This document shows positions 26,957-35,712 of a stretch of 64,000 bases of DNA, piece after piece. The notes below the pieces were generated by a model. That model did not search any database and had not been told where the DNA came from. It saw only the letters and a list, made by a program, of their open reading frames with translations. The stretch spans positions 310,001-374,000 of the forward strand of contig NZ_JBHTBQ010000033.1 in assembly GCF_042664895.1 (NCBI RefSeq), in the 5' to 3' direction. This DNA comes from Iodobacter arcticus. Its GTDB lineage: Bacteria; Pseudomonadota; Gammaproteobacteria; Burkholderiales; Chitinibacteraceae. How positions within the stretch are numbered: position 1 is the stretch's first letter; each line of letters starts with the position of its first letter. Made by a program: the position numbers and the translations under genes.

Positions 26957-29602
26957 ATGCGCACTGATCAGCTTCTTGCCTCATTTGCTGCTGCTTTTTC
27001 ACAAAACCAGCGGCTTGTTTCCCTGCAACTTGGGACCGGCGGGGCATGGGGCGAGCAGTTGTTGCCGCAACGAGTTGAAGGCAGCGAGGGGATTAACCAA
27101 GCTTACCGCTATCAAGTCGATTGCTTATCTCCCGACGCTGCGCTTGAGCTTAAATCCTTGCTTGGTTTGCCGGTTGTTTTATCGGTGGCTGATGCCAATG
27201 GCGGAGAGATAGCCCGTTGTGGTGTCATTTCCCAAGCGCAATTACTAGGCTCGGATGGTGGCTTTGCTAAATATTCCATCACCGTAGAGCCACCTTTTGC
27301 GCTGCTCAGATACCGCCGCACTTCTCGCGTTTTTCAGGATTTATCCATCGTTGATATTGTGAAGCAGGTAATGGCCGAGCATCAGGCCAAAAACCCTGTA
27401 TTTGCATCGGTGCAAACGCTGGATTTCAAGCTATCTGGCACGCACGCACCGCGATCCTACTGCATGCAGTACCGAGAATCAGACTTCGACTTCATCACAC
27501 GACTATTGGCGGAAGAAGGCTTGGCATGGCGGTTTGAGCATCTGGCTGGAGATAATCCACAGGTCCAATTGCTGATCTTTGACGACGCCTTTGCGATTCC
27601 AGAGGCACAAGAATCATTGGTTCGCTTTCACCGAGCTGAGGCGGTTGAAGAGAGTGATGCACTCACCGAGTGGAATAGCCAGCGTCAAGTAGGCAGTAGC
27701 TCGGTCTCTTTGGCGAGCTTTGATTACAAAACCACCATGACAAACCAAAGCTTTGATGAAAGTTATATCGACCAAGGCGACGGTGGGCAACAGCTACAAG
27801 CTAGCTTTGAAGATTACGATCCGCAAGCGCTCTATTACGCCAGTGATGCTGAGGACCTAAGCCACTACGCAAGGCTTCGTCAGCAAGCGTTGGACGCGCA
27901 AAAGAAATCTTTCACCGGCTCCGGCACTTTGCGCAGTTTGCAAGCAGGGCAGTGGTTTCGCCTAGAAGATCACCCCGCCCACGAATATGATGCCGCCGAA
28001 CAAAGAGAATTCGTCGTAACCGAGCTGAAATTCACGGCCAATAATAATTTTCCAGCGGATTTAACCCAGCAACTTGGCCTAGTTGCGCCTAGCCTACTGG
28101 TTGCTGACGCCGCCAAACCCTATCAGGCTGACTTCACCGCCCAAAGACGCGGCCAGCCGATTGCGCCTAATTTTGCTCATTCAGAACACAGCAAGCCCAA
28201 AAGCCGAGGCGTGCAAACGGCCACCGTAGTCGGCCCTGCTGGATCAGAAGTCCATACCGACGAGCTAGGGCGAATTAAGCTGCAGCTGCACTGGCAGCGT
28301 GCCGCAGAACATCCCGAATTCGGCGCAAACCTAGACGATAAGTCGTCCTGCTGGGTTCGCGTCGCCTATCCATCGGCGGGCGCAGGTTTCGGTCATCAAT
28401 TTATCCCTAGGGTGGGGATGGAGGTGACTGTAAGCTTTATAGAGGGAGATATCGACCGCCCGATTGTCACCGGCACTGTTTATAACGGTAACCATTCAGT
28501 GCCAAATTTTAGCGGCGCAGGTGCTTTGCCCGCCAATAAAACGCTCTCTGGTGTCAAGACTAAAGAGTTTGAGGGCGGCCAATATGGTGAGCTGCTGTTT
28601 GACGACACCAAAGGCGAAGTGCGCACTAAATTATCCAGTGAGCACGGTAAAACCCAGCTCAACCTTGGTTACTTAATTCATCCAAGAAGCGAAGGCAAAG
28701 GCGAGCCACGCGGCGAAGGTTTCGAGCTGCACACCGACAAACAAGGCGCAATCCGCGCTAATGGCCTGCTGATCAGCACCGAAGCCAAAAACGGCGCATC
28801 TGGCAAACAACTCGACCACACACCCGCGCAAAGCCAGCTCGAATCTGCCTTTGCGTTGGCGCAAAGCCTAGGCGAAACGGCGACCAATCAACTCGCCGAC
28901 ACCATCGAAACCGGCGATGGCGATAAAACCGTCAAGCCAGACAATAGCGCAGGCGATAAAGCCACTACCGGCCATCTGCACCACCTTGTTCACGCCAGCA
29001 AAAGCTTTGAAGCGGGAAGTAATGCCGACAAAAACGGCAAGAGCAAATCCAAAGATCAAGCAGGCCAGCAAAAAATCATCCTGCTACACGGCGAGGATGG
29101 CGTAGCGATCACCAGCCCGCAAAGCCAAACGATGACCGCAGGCACAAACCTTGATCTAGTCGCCCAAAGAGACACAAATCAAACCTCCGGCCGCCGCTGG
29201 ATACACAACGTCGGCCAACATATCAGCTTATTTGTAGCGGGGGTAAAAGACCAAATTGCGCTGAAAATCATCGCAGCCAAAGGCAAAATCCAGCTGCAAG
29301 CACAAAGCGACGATATTGAAATTACCGGCGATAAAGACCTAAAAGTGACGGCTTGCAAAGGGCTGCTCAGTGTTTCGGCTAAAGATGAAATTTTAGTCAC
29401 GGCAGGTGGCGGCTATATCCGGCTAAAAGGCGGCAATATCGAGATTCATTGCCCAGGGAAAGTGAGCATTAAGGGCGCGAATCATGATGTGAGTGGGCCA
29501 GCGAAAATGAACCCGATTTTGCCTGCTTTTCCTAATACAATTTGTAAATCCTGCCTGCAAAAAGCAAATGCTGCAGGTAGCCCTTTTGCGACTCGATTAT
29601 GA
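26957..29602 (+). CDS. vgrG: T6SS spike protein VgrG with DUF2345 extension (second copy)
   Basis: 881 residues. The gp27-like region contains HAPRSYCMQYRESDFDFITR. The gp5-like OB domain contains GSEVHTDELGRIKLQLHWQR (20 residues), SSCWVRVAYPSAGAGFG and GMEVTVSFIEGDIDRPIVTG. A long DUF2345-type region from about residue 570 (GKTQLNLGYLIHPRSEGKGE, ELHTDKQGAIRANGLLIST) ends in a beta-rich needle. The tail CKSCLQKA may bind cargo or an adaptor. It is not a close copy of the first VgrG. The stop overlaps the DUF4123 gene by 4 bases, so this spike is dedicated to the effectors downstream. Confidence 0.96.
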   Translation: MRTDQLLASFAAAFSQNQRLVSLQLGTGGAWGEQLLPQRVEGSEGINQAYRYQVDCLSPDAALELKSLLGLPVVLSVADANGGEIARCGVISQAQLLGSDGGFAKYSITVEPPFALLRYRRTSRVFQDLSIVDIVKQVMAEHQAKNPVFASVQTLDFKLSGTHAPRSYCMQYRESDFDFITRLLAEEGLAWRFEHLAGDNPQVQLLIFDDAFAIPEAQESLVRFHRAEAVEESDALTEWNSQRQVGSSSVSLASFDYKTTMTNQSFDESYIDQGDGGQQLQASFEDYDPQALYYASDAEDLSHYARLRQQALDAQKKSFTGSGTLRSLQAGQWFRLEDHPAHEYDAAEQREFVVTELKFTANNNFPADLTQQLGLVAPSLLVADAAKPYQADFTAQRRGQPIAPNFAHSEHSKPKSRGVQTATVVGPAGSEVHTDELGRIKLQLHWQRAAEHPEFGANLDDKSSCWVRVAYPSAGAGFGHQFIPRVGMEVTVSFIEGDIDRPIVTGTVYNGNHSVPNFSGAGALPANKTLSGVKTKEFEGGQYGELLFDDTKGEVRTKLSSEHGKTQLNLGYLIHPRSEGKGEPRGEGFELHTDKQGAIRANGLLISTEAKNGASGKQLDHTPAQSQLESAFALAQSLGETATNQLADTIETGDGDKTVKPDNSAGDKATTGHLHHLVHASKSFEAGSNADKNGKSKSKDQAGQQKIILLHGEDGVAITSPQSQTMTAGTNLDLVAQRDTNQTSGRRWIHNVGQHISLFVAGVKDQIALKIIAAKGKIQLQAQSDDIEITGDKDLKVTACKGLLSVSAKDEILVTAGGGYIRLKGGNIEIHCPGKVSIKGANHDVSGPAKMNPILPAFPNTICKSCLQKANAAGSPFATRL

Positions 29603-30372
29603 AAAATATTGATGCTTATCCAGCAGAAACTAAAGCAAATATTCAGGCTTGGCTTTCATCTTTGGAGTCTGAAACATTTTATGTTTATGCATTAATTGAT
29701 CACAGCTTTGATCCACGATTAATAAAAAAACTGAGAAATAAAATCAGATGGGTTTCTTTGTATCAAGATGAAGGGGTAGATATCGATATATCGCCCATCC
29801 TGTGTCATTTTGAGGATATAGCCCATATTGAAAATCAAATGGATGTGTTATTGAAAGCAACAAACGAGCAGCCGATGCTGAGTTTTTGGCTAAGCGCTTT
29901 AGAGCCTGAGGTGATGTATGGCCATTTTGCAAGTTATACCGATGTAACTATTCTGCCGGAAAAACTCAGCTATATGCTGCGCTATGCAGATACACGTATC
30001 TTGCCTAATTTGCTAGATGCCATGCAGGATGAGCAGAGGGCGCAATTTATGGGCGCTTTTTATTCTGGAATTTATTTTAATCGCGCGGCGGAGATGGTTG
30101 AATTAAAGGGGTGCGATCAATTAAAGCCTAATGATTCTCCTCTTTGTATTACAGAGCAGCAATTCACCCTGATGCTTGATGTTTCTCAGCCTGATCAGAT
30201 TATTCAGCAATTAAGAAAACTGGGGCTAACTGCCGAATTGATTATGAGCGAATCACAAATATATACGCTGGTAAAACAGCTTTGCAGTGAAGCCCATACG
30301 GCAGGCATGACTGATTTTGCCGAGCTGCGGGCTTATTGTATTGAGAAATTTATTGAGATCACCTCTGCTTAA
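29599..30372 (+). CDS. DUF4123 effector-adaptor (Tap/TEC) protein
   Basis: 257 residues. The first 130 residues match the DUF4123 chaperone family by eye: ETFYVYALIDHSFDPRL, then a beta-alpha pattern ending in LSFWLSALEPEVMYGHFASY. DUF4123 proteins load a specific effector onto the VgrG encoded beside them, in the cytoplasm, before firing. The start codon overlaps the vgrG stop (ATGA). Here it sits exactly between vgrG and the Tle1-type phospholipases, which are the expected clients. Confident on family, inferred on client. Confidence 0.85.
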   Translation: MKNIDAYPAETKANIQAWLSSLESETFYVYALIDHSFDPRLIKKLRNKIRWVSLYQDEGVDIDISPILCHFEDIAHIENQMDVLLKATNEQPMLSFWLSALEPEVMYGHFASYTDVTILPEKLSYMLRYADTRILPNLLDAMQDEQRAQFMGAFYSGIYFNRAAEMVELKGCDQLKPNDSPLCITEQQFTLMLDVSQPDQIIQQLRKLGLTAELIMSESQIYTLVKQLCSEAHTAGMTDFAELRAYCIEKFIEITSA

Positions 30373-30392
30373 ATGGTATTTTTTTGCAAACC

Positions 30393-30560
30393 CTAGCAGC
30401 CTGTCGGACTTAGGCGGTCGCAGCGAAAAATTGCATGGTTGAGACCAGATTTTGCCGGATTTGCAGCGCCAATAAGGAGTTATCTATCAATTATTGGGTG
30501 AAATATGGGCCAATCAGGTGATTTTGCAGCCGACTGATGCTAAGTCCGACAGGCTGCTAG
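30393..30560. mobile_element. 168-bp MITE with perfect 20-bp inverted ends
   Basis: CTAGCAGCCTGTCGGACTTA at 30393-30412 and its exact reverse complement at 30541-30560. CTAG is itself palindromic, so the element may be a 16-bp inverted repeat with a CTAG target duplication. The interior has no ORF. Probably a non-autonomous derivative of an insertion sequence not present in the window. Confidence 0.85.
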
Positions 30561-30583
30561 CACTAAGGAAACGCTGATTGACG

Positions 30584-30652
30584 CGTCATTCCCGAATGTT
30601 TTTGTCGGGGATCCAGTGCGAAGGATAGATTTCTGTCTGCGCGGGAATGAGG
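30584..30652. repeat. CGTCATTCCCG palindromic repeat
   Basis: Same family as 15818-15892: opens CGTCATTCCCGAATG, has GGGGATCCAG inside and closes GCGGGAATGA. It lies between the MITE and the first lipoprotein gene. Confidence 0.7.
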
Positions 30653-30792
30653 GAATTGAATTAAGCAGCGTTTTGCTAAGTGAGTGCTGGATATAAGTCC
30701 TTTGGCATAACATCTTGCACTGTTCAATCATGCGTTTGCATTTAAAAATGTCTGATCACTTATGCCGAACTACGTATAGGTCGAGTTAAAAA

Positions 30793-31512
30793 ATGAAATT
30801 AATTCAAGCAAAAACCCATCTCGGCTACTGGGTGATTCTTCTTGCGCTGAGCGCTTGCCGCCCCGCAGAGTCTGAAGCGGTGGGGAAGCGTGTTGACGCA
30901 AATAGCGTGACGGTGTCGGTGGATGCAGTGAATTATCAGCATGATCTCGATGTGCAATACACCTTAAAAGATGCCAGTAATAATGCCGTTGGAGGCGCGA
31001 TTGTTGGTTTGTTAGAGGGGCCTGGCGCTAAGAATTGTTGCACTTTGCTGCCCAAAAAATGGCGGCCTGGCTTGAAATATCATTTGTCTTGGGAGGAGGG
31101 GGGCGCCAAGGAAATCTCGCCGATTAGGCAAGAGCGCACGCTGGAGCTTCCGCGTTACAGCGCACCTGGCGATCTTTATGTGCTGTTTTATCCTAATCAT
31201 GAAGTGGAGCTAATCGCCTCGCCGGTAGAGCCGGGGCATGCCAATTGGGCGGGAAGGGAGAAAGCGGGGGCGTTAACGGCTTGTGTGGCGAGATTGTCGG
31301 AGAAAGAGTGTCGGAAGCATTTGCCGAAGTATCGGCCTAGATCTCCCGATGCTGTTGCTGCTGGGATGCGGGATACATGTCAAGAAGATGCAATTATTCA
31401 ATCTTCCAATGAAGCTATAAATCGCCAAGCTTGTGAAGAAATGCAAAAGGAATGTTATGAGAAATGGGCCGTTTCTGATAAAGCGATGTGTAAACCTACT
31501 TATAAGGATTAA
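30793..31512 (+). CDS. DUF3304-like lipoprotein, predicted Tle immunity (copy 1)
   Basis: 239 residues. Signal peptide with lipobox LSAC (Cys21), then the block NCCTLLPKKWRPGLKYHLSW, which I recognise as DUF3304-like. Lipoproteins of this type are usually encoded next to Tle phospholipase effectors and act in the periplasm as immunity proteins; that role is inferred from position. Residues 1 to about 184 are nearly identical to the copy at 32112, while the last 55 residues are completely different and Cys-containing. It is 2 bases from the truncated effector gene. Confidence 0.8.
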   Translation: MKLIQAKTHLGYWVILLALSACRPAESEAVGKRVDANSVTVSVDAVNYQHDLDVQYTLKDASNNAVGGAIVGLLEGPGAKNCCTLLPKKWRPGLKYHLSWEEGGAKEISPIRQERTLELPRYSAPGDLYVLFYPNHEVELIASPVEPGHANWAGREKAGALTACVARLSEKECRKHLPKYRPRSPDAVAAGMRDTCQEDAIIQSSNEAINRQACEEMQKECYEKWAVSDKAMCKPTYKD

Positions 31513-31514
31513 TA

Positions 31515-32115
31515 ATGTCGGTACGATTTGCTGAATCGCTTATTAATAGACCTAATCCTATTAAATTAGAGGGTGTGGAATACCAAGTTGCATCAAAAAA
31601 CCTCGGTGATCTTTCTTGTCTCGATTGCGACCAAGATATCTTCCTCGGCTTCTTTTTTGATGGCACAAATAATAATAAATATTACTCAACTGAAAATTTT
31701 AGCCATAGCAATATTGCTCGCCTATATGAGGTTTATGCAGGCTTTCCAAGCGCAGATAAATTGGAAATCAGCAGGCCAGAGCTTAAAGCGCAAAAGCTAA
31801 AGGACATTAAGAAGGATGAAGATAAAGACTGGCCTAAGGCGGTTCCGCAGGGTGAGCGGTGTTTTTATCGAAAAACCTATATTCCTGGCGTGGGCACGCC
31901 TAGGCGATATCACTTCGTCTGCTGAGAAAAGCTCCATGCTCTCTGCTGCGTATGCCAAGGTCGCTGAATATTCAGTTGATCTTCTTTCCAATAAGGGCGG
32001 TGAAGTCGCTGCACTATTCGGTGAAGTCAGGGTTGATTGGGCTTTGTTGCAGCTTACTAATCATTTGCATGAGGCCATTCTTGGTTCGCCGTATTTTATA
32101 AGAGCAAAACAATGA
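31515..32115 (+). pseudogene. Truncated, frameshifted Tle1-type effector (copy 1)
   Basis: Starts as a DUF2235 protein (DQDIFLGFFFDGTNNNKYYS) but leaves frame after YIPGVGTP near 31899. Compared with copy 2, 11 bases are missing there. The continuation LGDIT, then SSMLSAAYAKVAEYS, is in another frame and breaks off at LHEAILGSP near 32093, just before the second lipoprotein gene. The lipase catalytic region is absent, so it cannot be active. Its first 38 residues differ from copy 2, and then the two become almost identical. Confidence 0.9.
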
Positions 32116-32843
32116 AATTAATTAAGGTAAAAGCGCATTTCGGCTACTGGGTGATTCTTCTTGCACTGAGCGCTTGCCGCCCCGCAGAGTCTGAAGCGGT
32201 GGGGAAGCGTGTTGACGCGAATAGCGTGACTGTGTCGGTGGATGCGGTGAATTATCAGCATGATCTCGATGTGCAATACACCTTGAAGGACGCGAGTAAT
32301 AATGCCGTTGGAGGTGCGATTGTTGGTTTGTTAGAGGGGCCTGGCGCTAAGAATTGTTGCACTTTGCTGCCTAAAAAATGGCGGCCTGGCTTGAAATATC
32401 ATTTGTCTTGGGAGGAGGGAAGCGCCAAGGAAATTTCGCCGATTAGGCAAGAGCGCACGCTGGAGCTTCCGCGTTACAGCGCACCTGGTGATCTCTATGT
32501 GTTGTTTTATCCCAATCATGAAGTGGAGCTAATCGCCTCGCCGGTAGAGCCGGGGCATGCCAATTGGGCGGGAAGGGAGAAAGCGGGGGCGTTAACGGCT
32601 TGTGTGGCAAGATTGTCGGAGAAAGAGTGTCGGAAGCATTTGCCGAAGTATCGGCTGGGGTCGAAGGAACAAATTGCGGCTGAATTTCGAGCGTCATGTC
32701 AATCTAATAAAATTAGAACGGCTAGTGATCCTGAAAATACTTCAAACTGGACCGCTCAAGATTGTGTGGAGATGCGTGATTATTGTTTGAAAGAAATGAA
32801 GATAAATAAAGCGATGTGTGAAATAAATTATCAGGAAGAATAA
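32112..32843 (+). CDS. DUF3304-like lipoprotein, predicted Tle immunity (copy 2)
   Basis: 243 residues with the same lipobox LSAC and NCCTLLPKKWRPGLKYHLSW block as copy 1. The mature N-terminal part is nearly identical to copy 1 at DNA level. The C-terminal 58 residues (from LGSKEQIAAEF) are unrelated to copy 1 apart from the AMC near the end. It directly precedes the intact effector gene (2 bases), so it is the better candidate for that effector's cognate immunity protein. Periplasmic, outer-membrane anchored by inference. Confidence 0.8.
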   Translation: MKLIKVKAHFGYWVILLALSACRPAESEAVGKRVDANSVTVSVDAVNYQHDLDVQYTLKDASNNAVGGAIVGLLEGPGAKNCCTLLPKKWRPGLKYHLSWEEGSAKEISPIRQERTLELPRYSAPGDLYVLFYPNHEVELIASPVEPGHANWAGREKAGALTACVARLSEKECRKHLPKYRLGSKEQIAAEFRASCQSNKIRTASDPENTSNWTAQDCVEMRDYCLKEMKINKAMCEINYQEE

Positions 32844-32845
32844 TT

Positions 32846-35011
32846 ATGGTAGCGAGATTTACTGAACTTTGCAGAGCTGAGCCGCTTTCCTTTGCAAAAT
32901 CGGAGCAGATAGAGCGAGACAAAAACTCCGGTGATTACGCTTGTACCTCCTGCGATCAAGACATCTTCCTCGGCTTCTTTTTTGATGGCACAAATAATAA
33001 TAAATATTACTCAACTGAAAATTTTAGCCATAGCAATATTGCTCGCCTATATGAGGTTTATGNNNNNNNNNNGGAGCTTAAAGCGCAAAAGCTAAAGGAC
33101 ATTAAGAAGGATGAAGATAAAGATTGGCCTAAGGCGGTTCCGCAGGGTGAGCGGTGTTTTTATCGAAAAACCTATATTCCTGGCGTGGGTACGCCATTTG
33201 TAGAGCTAGGCGATATCACTCCGTCTGCTAAAAAAAGCTCAATGCTTTCTGCTGCGTATGCCAAGGTCGCTGAATATTCAGTTGATCGTGTTTCCAATAA
33301 GGGCGGTGAAGTCGCCGCATTATTTGGTGAAGTCAGGATTAATTGGGCTTTGTTGCAGCTTACTAATCATTTGCATGAAGCCATTCTTGGTTCACCTCAT
33401 CCTTCAAGCGCGCTGAAAGCGGATGGCAAATTGGCGCAGAAAATGATCAGCTCAGCAAGCGCTGCGATGAGTGATGTTGTCCGCTTAACTAATCCCATGG
33501 CTCGAATTCTTTTTGATCAACGCATTGATCGCAATAAAACGCTTAGAGAGCGATCAGAACAACTACGCCCACTTATTGCGCCATTTATTCAGGGCCGGGT
33601 GCAGGGTAAGCCAAAAATTAAAAGGGTGAGAATTGCTGTTTTTGGCTTTTCCCGTGGGGCGGCTGCGGCGCGCGTGTTTGTGACTTGGCTAAAGCAAGCG
33701 TATGGCTCAGAGATTGCCGGGCTTGAATTGAAAGTTGATTTCCTAGGTATTTTTGATACGGTTGCCTCGGTGGGCTTGGCTCAGTCTGCGCCCACTCAAG
33801 ATGGGCATAGCGGCTGGGCGAGCGCTGAAAATTTAAAAGTCGCTGATGATGTTAGGTGCGTGCATCTGGTGGCGGCCCATGAGGTAAGGGGCTCTTTCCC
33901 TTTGGATGCAATAGGCAGCGGCGCACTGCATAAAGAAGTGATGTATCCAGGGGTGCATTCTGATGTGGGCGGGGGCTATGAGCCGTTGGAGCAGGGGCGA
34001 TCGATCGGAGAGAGTGCTACAGCACAAAGGTTAAAGGCTACGCAAAAAGAGCTGTATGTTGAAGACGAAAACTCGCCATACGCAGGGGTCATCCCTGCAG
34101 AGGATAAGGCTAAGTGTCTTGCTGAATTTGCTGTTACAGGTGATAGTAAAAAATTATCGCAAATCCCTTTAGCTCAAATGTATAGGGAAGCTTTAATTGC
34201 TGGTGTGCCCTTGATTCCCTCCTCAGAATTGCGGGCAATTAGAATGCGTAATTTTGCGATTCATCCGGAAACAATCAAAATATTTAACCAATATATAGAA
34301 AGCACAAAAGCTGCGAAAATAAAACCCACGGGCGGAATGTGGTTAACAGAAACGCAGCCGAGTGAATCTCTTCAAGTATTAAGCCGCAGGCATTACGGGC
34401 AATTTTTGGCTTGGCGAAAGCAAAGGTTAGGGCGAATTCATTTATTGCCCGAATTGCAAAATAGTTTTTATTCTTCAAAGGCCCGGGATATAAATGATTT
34501 TCAAAGAGAGGATGTTAATTTAGCCAAAGAGCTTGAGCTTTTAAGGAGTAGGGCCACGATGATTCAGGGTGAAAAACAGGCCCAATGGGATTCATCTATT
34601 CAATACATATGGGATCAGGAAGTCTTGATCCCAGCGCTGGTGCCGCTATTTGAAACGCTGATGCATGATTCAAAAGCATGGTTTGGATTAGAGCCATACA
34701 GAATGTGGGGCTATTTGCGCTGGCGGAAGATTTATTTAGCCGATGGAAAAGCCGCTTCTCAAACGGCAGAAAAGATAGATGATTCAGAGCATGTGCAGCG
34801 TCTTGAAAAGAATAAACAGGTGCAGTTGGATAATGAGCGCATCACGCACGAGGCCAGAATGAGAAGCTTGGAAGGGCAGCGAGTGGGGGCGGCTAAGCAA
34901 CAGCAGTTAGGGAAGGATATGTCGGAGTTTTCGCGTATTAATCAGCAGCAAAGGCAGGAAGAATTGCTGCGCCATCAACAGGCACTCAAGCAAATTCAAG
35001 GGCATAAATAA
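32846..35011 (+). CDS. Tle1-type T6SS phospholipase effector (DUF2235)
   Basis: 721 residues as assembled, including four unknown ones from ten N at 33063-33072. DUF2235 alpha/beta hydrolase with the nucleophile elbow GFSRGAAAARVF (Ser269 in this numbering), Asp304 in LGIFDTVASVG and His371 in PGVHSDVGGGYE, a plausible catalytic triad. Tle1 enzymes cleave phospholipids of rival cells. The C-terminal 150 residues are charged and helical. Against copy 1, 10 residues are missing at the gap, so the real protein is probably about 731 residues. It is served by the VgrG and DUF4123 proteins upstream. Confidence 0.9.
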   Translation: MVARFTELCRAEPLSFAKSEQIERDKNSGDYACTSCDQDIFLGFFFDGTNNNKYYSTENFSHSNIARLYEVYXXXXELKAQKLKDIKKDEDKDWPKAVPQGERCFYRKTYIPGVGTPFVELGDITPSAKKSSMLSAAYAKVAEYSVDRVSNKGGEVAALFGEVRINWALLQLTNHLHEAILGSPHPSSALKADGKLAQKMISSASAAMSDVVRLTNPMARILFDQRIDRNKTLRERSEQLRPLIAPFIQGRVQGKPKIKRVRIAVFGFSRGAAAARVFVTWLKQAYGSEIAGLELKVDFLGIFDTVASVGLAQSAPTQDGHSGWASAENLKVADDVRCVHLVAAHEVRGSFPLDAIGSGALHKEVMYPGVHSDVGGGYEPLEQGRSIGESATAQRLKATQKELYVEDENSPYAGVIPAEDKAKCLAEFAVTGDSKKLSQIPLAQMYREALIAGVPLIPSSELRAIRMRNFAIHPETIKIFNQYIESTKAAKIKPTGGMWLTETQPSESLQVLSRRHYGQFLAWRKQRLGRIHLLPELQNSFYSSKARDINDFQREDVNLAKELELLRSRATMIQGEKQAQWDSSIQYIWDQEVLIPALVPLFETLMHDSKAWFGLEPYRMWGYLRWRKIYLADGKAASQTAEKIDDSEHVQRLEKNKQVQLDNERITHEARMRSLEGQRVGAAKQQQLGKDMSEFSRINQQQRQEELLRHQQALKQIQGHK
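33063..33072. other. Assembly gap (10 N)
   Basis: Ten N inside the intact effector gene, within the stretch duplicated at 31737. Copy 1 has about 30 more bases at this place than the gapped copy, so the N-run is probably an arbitrary or underestimated gap length rather than a measured one. It is still a multiple of three short, so the frame is kept. Confidence 0.95.
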
Positions 35012-35265
35012 GCAGTATTTTTTATCAAGCTGCACCTGATTTACCTGCCGCTTATTTAAATCATTAGCCCAAGTGCGGGTAAAAGGGCAGACTGCGGCTT
35101 TGGATGCGTTGTATACGCTTAAATTGCTTAAGCCTTGCGGCAATCGAGACTTTCAGTACGATATTTCCACCGTCTTTCAGGAGCGGTAGCCGTGTTTGCA
35201 CGGTAAAAAACACGCTTTTAATTTTATTTCCCCTGCGCTATAAATTGGTCTTTAGCGATGCGGGC
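35010..35265 (-). pseudogene. Remnant of a short-chain dehydrogenase gene
   Basis: Reading on the minus strand, pieces of a classical SDR are visible in order but in different frames: KSVFFTVQTRLPLLKDGG, NIVLKVSIA, then LSNLSVYNASKAAVCPF and TRTWANDLNKRQVN. The YxxxK catalytic motif survives as YNASK, but the gene has frameshifts and lacks the N-terminal cofactor-binding part and the C-terminus. It probably predates insertion of the effector module on its left. Confidence 0.75.
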
Positions 35266-35270
35266 ATTGA

Positions 35271-35712
35271 TTAATTTTTTTAAATAAAAAACCTTTGCGC
35301 TCACTGCGCTGATTCCAGTAGCGGTGTTTCTCTGTTTTCGGTGATGCTGAATAGAGGGGAAAATGATTAAGAGTTTGCCAGTTTATATTGCCATTTATTT
35401 GGCATATTGAGCGTTGGCAGAAAAGCCTGCCGGATAAAAACAGGCAAGAAGGCTTAATGAGAGATTGCATAAAGCCGTGGTTTGTTTGTGGGGAGCGTAA
35501 ACTTGCGTAAAAGCACAGAGCGGCGCAGAAAGATGAGCTTATACCGCTTGAAATGATAGAAAATGATGTGCTGCTGTAATTAGTAGTACTACGCCTTCAA
35601 TTTGATTCAACATTATTGTTTTGTCTGGACTTTTGATTTGTATCTATTTTGCATAGTGGGTCATTGTCACTTGTTATGCAGCAGATTAAATTTTTAGCAA
35701 GGAAAGTTGCTT
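35271..35712. other. Gap before pldA, no gene seen
   Basis: About 440 AT-rich bases. No convincing ORF, repeat or terminator was found. The last 15 bases carry the AAGGAAAG ribosome-binding site of pldA. Confidence 0.5.

Noticed and set aside
33063..33072. N-run as a biological feature
   Set aside because: Placeholder of unknown sequence from assembly.
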